Shown here piece after piece: positions 1 through 5,800 of a stretch of 7,015 nucleotides of DNA. Within the stretch, counting starts at the first letter, position 1; every line of letters begins with the position of its first letter. Under the pieces are notes generated by a model. That model had not been told where the DNA came from, did not search any database, and worked only from the letters and a program-made list of their open reading frames with translations. Origin of the DNA: Verrucomicrobiota bacterium (GTDB lineage: Bacteria > Verrucomicrobiota > Verrucomicrobiia > Verrucomicrobiales > DEV007); assembly GCA_027618625.1 (NCBI GenBank), contig JAQCER010000169.1:1-7015 (forward strand), in the 5' to 3' direction. The position numbers were made by a program, and so were the translations under genes.

Positions 1-112
1 GAAAGGCGGACACGGCTATGGCATGCGCAAGAGCGAAAATCCGGTACACACCTGGCCCCTGCGCTGTGCCGAGTGGCTGGATGCTGCGGGGTATTTGACC
101 GAGAAGAAGTGA
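1..112 (+). CDS. Alpha/beta-hydrolase (esterase-like), C-terminal fragment
   Basis: This is the 3' end of a gene that begins before the window. Reading from base 2 gives 36 residues and then TGA at 110-112. The fragment starts KGGHGYGMR and continues with NPVHTWPLRCAEWLDAAGYL. A Gly-Gly-His-Gly-Tyr-Gly motif followed by a Trp-Pro and a Cys/Ala-Glu-Trp helix is the usual ending of secreted or cytoplasmic alpha/beta-hydrolases of the acetyl-xylan-esterase/dienelactone-hydrolase type. In that family the His (codon 11-13) completes the Ser-Asp-His triad. Substrate specificity cannot be judged from this piece; a carbohydrate-ester or carboxylester substrate is typical of the family. Its stop overlaps the start of the next gene by 4 bases (GTGA), which suggests translational coupling. 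Family assignment rests on one motif and the C-terminal helix. Confidence 0.72.
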   Translation, partial: KGGHGYGMRKSENPVHTWPLRCAEWLDAAGYLTEKK

Positions 113-390
113 AAAAGGCAGTATGGATTGCTATTGCCAGTCTCGCGATTGTTGGAATCGTTACTGGTGTTTGTATGCTCGCAAGCAAGCAATACTGGGA
201 TTCCAAAGCTGCAAAGATCGAATTCATGCTCTGGGACAGGAACCATGAAAATGAGGCTCACGTGACAGACGCTGACCTCATTCGCTCCGTTTCAGCCTGC
301 GGAGCAACCGCCACTGAAGCTGGAAGGGAGATCCATATTTCGATCGACACGCGATTTGTGAAGAAAAAATGGACAATCGAACAACAGTAG
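109..390 (+). CDS. Small single-pass membrane protein, unknown function
   Basis: The predicted product has 93 residues. Residues 5-24 form one hydrophobic segment (VWIAIASLAIVGIVTGVCML) after a short MKKA start, so it is either an N-terminal anchor or an uncleaved signal. The remaining ~69 residues are polar and mixed in charge, ending in a basic stretch (RFVKKKW). No lipobox of the usual L-x-G-C form is visible. I chose the GTG at 109 because it overlaps the upstream stop (GTGA), has a purine-rich GAGAAGAA just before it, and puts the membrane segment at the N-terminus. A GTG at 73 in the same frame would add 12 residues that lie inside the hydrolase gene and is less likely. I do not recognise the family. 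Coupling to the esterase suggests a shared transcript but not a shared role. Confidence 0.55.
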   Translation: MKKAVWIAIASLAIVGIVTGVCMLASKQYWDSKAAKIEFMLWDRNHENEAHVTDADLIRSVSACGATATEAGREIHISIDTRFVKKKWTIEQQ

Positions 391-650
391 CACCTTAATC
401 TTAATCTCGGTGCCTTCCGCTTCACGATCTATTCCATCCAAAGCTGCTTTATCGTCTCCTCCTGGGAGTGGCCGATCGGGCACGCTTCGCCTATCTACTG
501 AAGCGCTCATCATCCGTGAAGTACGCTCATTCGGGGGATAAACCACACGACCGCTTGAAAACCGTGGAATGTTGCGAGAGAGTGCGACGAAATCCTTGAT
601 CAGGTTTCGCAGACGAGACCTGCTGACAGAGCAAACGAATGTTCAGAGAT
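391..650. other. Intergenic region between convergent genes, no convincing gene
   Basis: This 260-base stretch separates the small membrane protein gene (+) from the 3' end of the dehydratase gene (-). All frames are short and have no recognisable domain. The longest is a minus-strand frame, 292-546, which overlaps the end of the membrane protein gene and has no ribosome site. Directly after the stop codon at 390 lies an inverted repeat, GCACC (390-394) and GGTGC (409-413), whose 14-base loop holds a doubled TTAATC; it has no T-tract. The palindrome CCGATCGG lies at 472-479. A stronger hairpin is listed separately at 601-622. The region may be a degenerate or interspersed repeat, but that cannot be shown from one copy. 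Confidence 0.5.
601..622. terminator. Hairpin downstream of the dehydratase gene, possible terminator
   Basis: CAGGTTTCG (601-609) and CGAGACCTG (614-622) form a nine-pair stem with one G-U wobble on the + strand and a four-base CAGA loop. Read from the minus strand the same arms pair with one C-A mismatch. It begins 29 bases beyond the stop codon of the minus-strand dehydratase gene and lies between convergent genes, where a terminator is expected. Neither side has a T-run, so it is not a classical intrinsic terminator. It could instead protect a 3' end or act with Rho. Confidence 0.35.
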
Positions 651-1751
651 CTAAATTTTGAACAACGCAGCCCCGAGCACGTCCATGCGCGGCCGAATTC
701 CCAGGCCTGGTTCGTGGGATGCGGCCATGCGACCGTTGACCCGCTTTGGCGCGCCTTCCGCCGTGCTCACCGTCACGTAGCTGTTGAAATCCGTCGACGT
801 GAACAGCAACTCCGATGGTGTGCTGTGTGCGAGATGGGAGATTGCAGCAGTGATAATGTCCCCTCCCCAAGTATCTTCGATCGTCATTGCGATTCCCATC
901 GCCACACAGATATCGCGCACTTCGCGAGCTTTAGTGATACCGCCGAGCTTGCTGATCTTGATATTGATGACATCCATCGCCTGGTCATTCACCGCGCGGA
1001 TTAGCTCGGGGATGTTGTAAATAGATTCGTCGAGGACAAAGGGATGATCTGTCCTGCGGCGGATGGACAGGCATTCCTCATAGGTGTCACAGGGCTGCTC
1101 GATGAAGACATCCAGATCGCGCACACCACGCACCACACGCGCGGCGTCTTTCATCAGCCAGCCGGTGTTCGCGTCGGCCACCAGCACATCACCCTTTTCC
1201 ATCAGTGCAGCGACGGCGTGAATGCGCTCGATATCCGTATCGGGATCGCCGCCGACTTTGAGCTGAAAGCGACATTTCGTTCAGCGACTATAACCAGCGA
1301 CTTTTTTAGCCATCACCTCAGGCGCCTCCTGGGAGATGGCCCGGTACAGCACGTAATCGTCACCGAATCGACCCCCGAGCAAATTGCAGATCGGCTGGGA
1401 GGAAACGCGCCCTAACAAATCCCAACAGGCCATGTCGATTGCCGACTTCGCATATGGATGACCTTTCAGCGCCCGATCCATTGCCTGGTAAACCACACGT
1501 GGCTGCCTCGGATCCAGTCCGATGATGTGTGGCGCAATCTCTTGAATCCCGGCCCTTGCACCAGCCGCGTAAGAAGGAAGGTACACCGGCCCGAGCGGAC
1601 AAACTTCCCCGTAGCCGAGCAGTCCGGCATCGGTCTCCAGCTCAACGACTGTGCTGTCAAAAACGTCGACGGACTTGCCACCAGACCACTGGTAGCTTCC
1701 TTCGTGCAATGGCAGATCAACTTGGTAAACGTGGATTCCGGTAATTTTCAT
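651..1751 (-). pseudogene. Cis-3-hydroxy-L-proline dehydratase-like enolase-superfamily enzyme, interrupted by one in-frame TGA
   Basis: This is a mandelate racemase/muconate lactonizing family gene of 367 codons, the usual family length. It reads in one frame from ATG (1749-1751) to TAG (651-653), except for TGA at 1281-1283 (codon 157). The N-terminal cap domain (residues 1 to ~125) begins [18 protein letters not shown] and contains [16 protein letters not shown] and YGEVCPLGP, as in cis-3-hydroxy-L-proline dehydratases. The barrel keeps Lys165 (FQLKVGG), metal ligands Asp193 (VADANTGW), Glu218 (IEQP) and Asp241 (LDES), Lys265 (NIKISK), and the EDTWGGD and [20 protein letters not shown] C-terminal motifs (here [16 protein letters not shown]). 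Such enzymes dehydrate cis-3-hydroxy-L-proline to a pyrroline carboxylate in proline-derivative catabolism; hydroxyproline-betaine epimerases are more distant relatives. The TGA falls in the loop before the first catalytic Lys strand, with no indel. It is therefore a point nonsense mutation, a sequencing error, or less likely a readthrough site. An upstream in-frame ATG at 1790 is less likely because family proteins start at MKI. AAGG lies a few bases before the ATG. Confidence 0.85.
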
Positions 1752-2004
1752 CACGCCTTGCCTAGCAGCATTCCCGAGATTCCTCAACACTGATCATTCT
1801 GGACGTTCGTGACTTCGAGATCACCCACACGGAGCCAGCGCCACCACCTTCAAGCACCCGTCCACAGTGGTGCGCGATTTATTGATCCCGGCGGCGATCC
1901 CGTCGACCGTTGGAAGAATCGGAACCCACGGCCTTGGATCCGGGCATCTGGGCATCTCCTGCATTCCGAGTTCATTGGACACCAGCGCTTGGGTGCCATT
2001 TTTT
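1752..2004. other. Intergenic region with a possible gene remnant
   Basis: These 253 bases separate the YdcF-like gene from the downstream dehydratase gene on the same strand. No frame looks like an intact gene. On the minus strand, a short frame covering 1821-2051 overlaps the end of the YdcF-like gene. It contains a stretch at 1842-1910 (TVDGIAAGINKSRTTVDGCL) shaped like a helix-turn-helix. The rest of that frame is unlike any family I know, so it is at best a remnant. A + strand hairpin with a T-run occupies the 1976-2005 end. No convincing promoter for the dehydratase gene was found here. Confidence 0.45.
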
Positions 2005-2005
2005 T
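1976..2005 (+). terminator. Intrinsic-terminator-like hairpin plus T-run, facing +
   Basis: On the + strand, TGGACACC (1976-1983) pairs with GGTGCCA (1992-1998) as a seven-pair stem with one bulged A and an eight-base loop. Seven T residues follow at 1999-2005. This is the layout of an intrinsic terminator. It points against the flanking minus-strand genes, and the T-run ends at the stop codon of the YdcF-like gene. Read in the minus direction the stem has an A-run before it and no T-run after it, so it would be a poor terminator for that gene. No + strand gene lies upstream, so it may stop antisense transcription or be fortuitous. Confidence 0.4.
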
Positions 2006-2676
2006 CACTCAGTCGCTGACCTTCCTGAGTCGAGCAGCAACTCGTGGACATAGGCGATCAACTCCATGCCGACGGTCTTGATTCCCGAGCTACTTCCCCA
2101 CCAGCGGTCGTTGTCATAGTTTTCGTCTGGGAGAGCGACGATACCCACGTCGACACCCTCGCCGAATACTTTCTGAAAGGTCATCCACGTTCGCCGGGCG
2201 TGGGCTGCCTGTGAAAAAACGGTGAGCGAGTCAACTTCGAGGCCGGACTCATTCACCGCCTGCTTCAGCGCTTTTGCAGCAGTGTAAGTGCGGTGGCGGC
2301 GAGTGTCTGTGGTCGCTCCTACCAGAAGTTCACTGTCAGCAATGCCCATCTTTCGAAGTGTTGCCGCAGTGACTTCCCCAAAGCTCTTGTATTCCTGCAG
2401 GAAGCTGCCTTGGTCGAGCGCGATGCCCGTGGCCCCGATCCGCTGGTATGGGCCTTTGCGAAATTCCTCAACCACTGTCGGCAAATTGTAGTCGGCCATC
2501 CAGCCCTCTACGACGAGCAAGTCAGGCTCATCCGCCGGTTCAGACACCGCGAGAAACGGATGCACGCCCAGCACAAAAGCCAATCCAGCTACCAGCATTC
2601 CGAGCGCAAGCAGAAGGATTACCGGCCACGTGGGCACTGGCAGCTCGCGCCGCCGTATCCATTTGAAGCGTTTCAT
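2005..2676 (-). CDS. YdcF/SanA/ElyC-family (DUF218) membrane-anchored protein
   Basis: The product has 223 residues. Residues 1-10 are basic (MKRFKWIRRR). Residues 17-39 form one membrane segment, so the rest probably lies outside the cytoplasmic membrane. The DUF218 fold follows, from about residue 50. Visible family features are DLLVVEGW (52-59), TG (83-84), the RT pair (129-130) before a long helix, SQAAHARR (155-162) and the RWW...GIKT segment (191-201) near the end. Members of this family (E. coli SanA, ElyC, YdcF) are tied to envelope integrity and peptidoglycan precursor metabolism, but the exact reaction is unsettled. I placed the start at the ATG at 2674-2676, because it gives the typical basic-then-hydrophobic N-terminus and sits about 40 bases downstream of a good promoter. 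An extension to 2763 would run through that promoter. No Shine-Dalgarno is visible. The gene is divergent from the cyclase-kinase gene. Confidence 0.82.
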   Translation of the reverse strand: MKRFKWIRRRELPVPTWPVILLLALGMLVAGLAFVLGVHPFLAVSEPADEPDLLVVEGWMADYNLPTVVEEFRKGPYQRIGATGIALDQGSFLQEYKSFGEVTAATLRKMGIADSELLVGATTDTRRHRTYTAAKALKQAVNESGLEVDSLTVFSQAAHARRTWMTFQKVFGEGVDVGIVALPDENYDNDRWWGSSSGIKTVGMELIAYVHELLLDSGRSATE

Positions 2677-2716
2677 GTCAGGAGACACTGGGGTTGAGCG
2701 ATCGGATTTCCCATAT

Positions 2717-2731
2717 CCCCTGCTATAGGGG
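2717..2731. promoter_or_regulatory. 15-bp palindrome over the YdcF-side -10 box, candidate operator
   Basis: CCCCT (2717-2721) and AGGGG (2727-2731) are perfect inverted arms around GCTAT. The site covers the -10 box of the minus-strand promoter. It matches a second palindrome at 2807-2821 in 10 of 15 positions, and that copy covers the -10 box of the opposite promoter. Placement over a -10 box would fit a repressor site. Binding is inferred, not shown. Confidence 0.35.
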
Positions 2732-2751
2732 CAATGGCCGCTGGCTGTCAA
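2722..2751 (-). promoter_or_regulatory. Sigma70-like promoter for the YdcF-like gene
   Basis: Read on the minus strand, TTGACA (2746-2751) is a perfect -35 box. It is followed after 18 bases by TATAGC (2722-2727), a 4/6 match to the -10 consensus. Transcription would start near 2715, leaving a leader of about 40 bases before the ATG at 2676. The -10 box lies inside the palindrome at 2717-2731. Confidence 0.6.
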
Positions 2752-2759
2752 CCGACGTG

Positions 2760-2783
2760 ACACCTGTACACCTGTACACCTGT
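2760..2783. repeat. Three perfect 8-bp tandem repeats (ACACCTGT) between divergent promoters
   Basis: ACACCTGT is repeated without error at 2760-2767, 2768-2775 and 2776-2783. Each junction makes a dyad TACA-CC-TGTA (2767-2776 and 2775-2784). The array sits almost exactly midway between the minus-strand -35 box (2746-2751) and the + strand -35 box (2788-2793). That is upstream of both promoters, where an activator shared by them could bind. Repeat number could also vary by slippage. Confidence 0.7.
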
Positions 2784-2787
2784 ATAG

Positions 2788-2816
2788 TTGCTTCGTTCGT
2801 CTCCTCGCCCTATTAT
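2788..2816 (+). promoter_or_regulatory. Sigma70-like promoter for the cyclase-kinase gene
   Basis: TTGCTT (2788-2793) and TATTAT (2811-2816) are separated by 17 bases, the optimal spacing. The -10 box matches consensus at 5 of 6 positions; the -35 box matches only at 3. The expected start of transcription, about 7 bases past the -10 box, falls at 2823-2826, on or next to the ATG at 2826. The mRNA would then be leaderless or nearly so. Confidence 0.45.
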
Positions 2817-2821
2817 CGGGC
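2807..2821. promoter_or_regulatory. 15-bp palindrome over the cyclase-kinase -10 box, candidate operator
   Basis: GCCC (2807-2810) and GGGC (2818-2821) flank TATTATC, so the -10 box lies in the centre of the dyad. It shares the pattern nCCCTnnTATnGGGn with the site at 2717-2731. The T-A-T core partly reflects the -10 box itself, so the informative part is the CCC/GGG arms at identical spacing. It is a candidate operator for a common regulator of both promoters. Confidence 0.33.
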
Positions 2822-2825
2822 TACT

Positions 2826-5800
2826 ATGCACCAAGAATCCGCGAAGCTCCAGCTCGCAGTGCTGATGTTCACTGACATTGTGAACTCCGTCAGCCTGCAG
2901 AAGAAGCTCGGCACGGAGGCCTATACACGCTATATTTCGCGGCACGATCAGATTTTCAAGGAGTGCCTGCAGCGGGCACCGGGCGGGCGAATTCTGAACG
3001 AAACGGGTGATGGATTTCTGGTGCGTTTGAATTCGTCGAGCGACGCGGTCAACACGGCACTGCGGCTCCAGTATCGGCTGCATTCGGAGATCTGCGAAGG
3101 TGAACCCATGGCGGTGCGGATCGGCCTGCACAGCGGCGAGATCACAGAGATGCAGGAGGCGATTCGAGGAGAAACGCGGGCCGTTGGCATGGCGATCAAT
3201 CTGGCTGCCCGGATCATGGACCTGGCCGCCGAAGGTCAGATCCTCATGACGCGCGCTGTCTTCGATGATGCGCGACAGTTCACCCGGCAGTATCCGGACA
3301 TGGAAGGCGTGGATCCTGCAGACCTCCCGCCGCTGCTGTGGCCTGCGTATGGCCGCTACATTTTCAAGGGCAATGATGAGCCCATGGAGATCTATGGAGT
3401 CGGCGCTGAAGGTATCACTCCTCTGGTGCGCCCGGAGGGCAGTGACAAGGCAAAGCGCGCGGTCGCTGCGGATGAAGAAGCGATCCTGGGTTGGCGACCG
3501 GGAGCCGGCCTTGCCATCCCCCGGCGTGAGGAATGGGTCATTGAGAAGAAGATTGGCGAAGGCGGCTTCGGCGAGGTCTGGCTGGCAGAGAACAGGAAGA
3601 GCCGAATGCAGCGGGTCTTCAAATTCTGCTTTGATCCTGACCGCTTGCGCTCGTTCAAGCGCGAGCTCACATTGTTCCGCCTGTTGCAGGATGCACTGGG
3701 CAACAGACGCGACATCGCCGCACTCTACGAAGTTTCGGTCGAGGCTCCGCCCTATTATCTCGAAAGCGAATACGTCCCTACGGGAAACATCAGCCAATGG
3801 TTCACCAGCCAGGGGGGCATCGATCAGGTGTCTTTGACCACGCGTTTGCAAATCATGGCGAAGGCCGCCAGAGCTGTCGCAGCCGCGCATTCGGTTGGCA
3901 TTATCCACAAGGACATCAAGCCATCCAACATTCTGATCTCAGAAGAGAATGGGATTCCCGAACCCCGCCTCGCGGATTTCGGGATCGGGACACTGGCGGA
4001 TACCTCGAGCCTGCACTCGATGGGCATCATCCGCGACGGCTTTACCGAAAGTGTGATTCTCGAAAGCGAAGGCAGCACATCGTTTACGCACCTTTATGCG
4101 CCACCCGAGTATCTGGTGGGCAAGCCCGCAAGCGTCAGAGGCGACATCTATTCTCTGGGCGTCATGCTCTACCAGTTGGCGGTGGGCGATTTGAACAGCC
4201 CACTGGGCACTGGCTGGAGCCGTGGCATCGCCGATCCTTTGCTGGCCGACGACATTCGCCGCTGCGTCGATGTCGACCCGGAACGGCGCTTTCAGAGCGC
4301 CTCGCACCTGGCGGAACATCTGGAGCAACTCGACAAGAGACATGCCGAACTCGACGAAGAGCAAAGGGTCGCGCAGCTGAAGCAGCATGCAAAACGGCGC
4401 AAGCGGACATTGATCCTGACCGTGTCCATTTCCTGCGGCCTGGCTCTGGTGACCGCTCTGCTGGCAAAGGGATACGTCGAACAGAGCCGCGCAAAACTGG
4501 ATGCGGACTCGCAAAAGGAACAAGCGGAACGAGCTACTGAAAAAGCGGTAATTGCCACCCAAAAACTGCAGACGCAGGCTAGCCACTCCGATTTCCTGCT
4601 GGCTGGACAATTGCTCGCCCGCGACCGCCGATCAGAAGCACTAGCCTACCTGGCCCGAGCAGTCGTGCGCGATCCCCAACACGTCAGCGCAGGACGCAAG
4701 TTGATGGCCACACTCGCGACGAGTCGTTTCCCGACACTGCTGCAGCCCCCGATTGATACCGTGACGACCGATCCGGGGCATCCGCTTGCCAAAGATGTAA
4801 GCCCGGATGGCTCACTGCTGGCTGCTGTCAGCAAGGATGGCGAAGAAATGCGCGTGTGGAACCTCCGGGAAACCACGACAGCCAGCGAGCAACTTGAGTG
4901 GAAATCGAGCGCTCCGTCTGAACGTGTCATGGATCTCGCATTCGCCTCCAACACCGTTCTGGCATTCATCACAAAAGCCGACGACAGCGAGGCCACAATT
5001 CACATCTGGGAACGCACCCCGCAGTGGGCCTGGGTGCGGAGCGAGCCAGTGGGCCAGATCGATGCGTTCAGCAGCTTCGTTGCGAATGGCTCGGTCTGGA
5101 TCAAGGAACAGAGAAGCGATCCCCAGGGAGATCGACGAGGAGGTCCGCTCGCCAGGAGCGAACTGCATCTCCACAACATCCTCACCGGGAACACAACCAT
5201 TCTCCCTGCACCCCGCGGACGGATCATAGCGATGGACGGAGTCAGCGGAGCGAACGGGTTGAAAGCGGCGATCGTCGTTCACGAGATGCGCTCCGACGAA
5301 CGCGCGGTATCAGCATGGAGCACCACCTTTGCTCCCGTCCCAGCTGAGGAAGGCGGTCGACCAGAGCCGGAAGGCCGACCGCGCGGTCGACGGAATGACG
5401 ACGGGACGTGGCGAACTTACGTGCAAGGCAGCGCGTGGTCAGGACCACCGATCGCCATCGCAATCAGTCCGGATGGCAATCTGGCAGCCGTCCCAGAACC
5501 AGACGGCTCGGTTCATGTCTGGTCGCTTGCAGATTTTCCTGAAGACAGAAAGCCAGTCGTCACCATCGCGAACTCAAACGATCTCGCTACCTGCCTTGAG
5601 TTCGCCCCGAATTCCAGCGAGTTGGCGATTGGTTATTTCGGAAGTTCTGCCGCCGTTTTCGATATTCCTACTGGAACGAAATCGCTGGGCCCGATCCACC
5701 ACGAGGGCGGAATTATCGGGATCGCCATCAGCACAGATGGGGCGCACCTGCTTACGCGCTCACTTGATCAGACTGCACGCTTGTGGGATGCCACTACCGG

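Noticed and set aside
292..546. A minus-strand 84-codon frame in the intergenic region.
   Set aside because: It starts at GTG with no ribosome site, overlaps the coupled membrane protein gene, and shows no domain; kept only as part of the possible-repeat suspicion.
639..1004. Plus-strand frames opposite the dehydratase gene (639-1004, 784-1020, 1044-1415, 1458-1793).
   Set aside because: The opposite strand carries clear enolase-superfamily motifs; these are antisense shadows.
1203..1283. A frameshift between the two halves of the dehydratase gene.
   Set aside because: Both halves are in the same frame (starts differ by a multiple of 3), and the residues align with the family without gaps across the stop; it is a point stop, not an indel.
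1281..1283. Selenocysteine insertion at the internal TGA.
   Set aside because: The position is a surface loop with no conserved Cys in the family, and no convincing SECIS-type hairpin was seen just downstream.
2677..2763. An N-terminal extension of the YdcF-like protein to 2763.
   Set aside because: It would run through a good -35/-10 promoter and precedes the basic-then-hydrophobic start seen at the ATG at 2676.
2757..2788. A + strand promoter GTGACA (2757-2762) with TATAGT (2783-2788).
   Set aside because: The 20-base spacer is too long; the pair at 2788-2816 has optimal spacing.
2748..3908. A 386-codon open frame on the minus strand, antisense to the cyclase-kinase gene.
   Set aside because: It lies opposite strongly recognisable cyclase and kinase motifs, has no domain of its own, and its composition is what a G+C-rich antisense frame gives.
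3797..4540. A 247-codon open + strand frame inside the kinase region.
   Set aside because: It is an out-of-frame reading of the kinase domain; the true frame holds HKDIKPSN and DFG.
3939..4610. A 223-codon minus-strand frame.
   Set aside because: It is antisense to the kinase C-lobe and membrane segment, with no recognisable domain.
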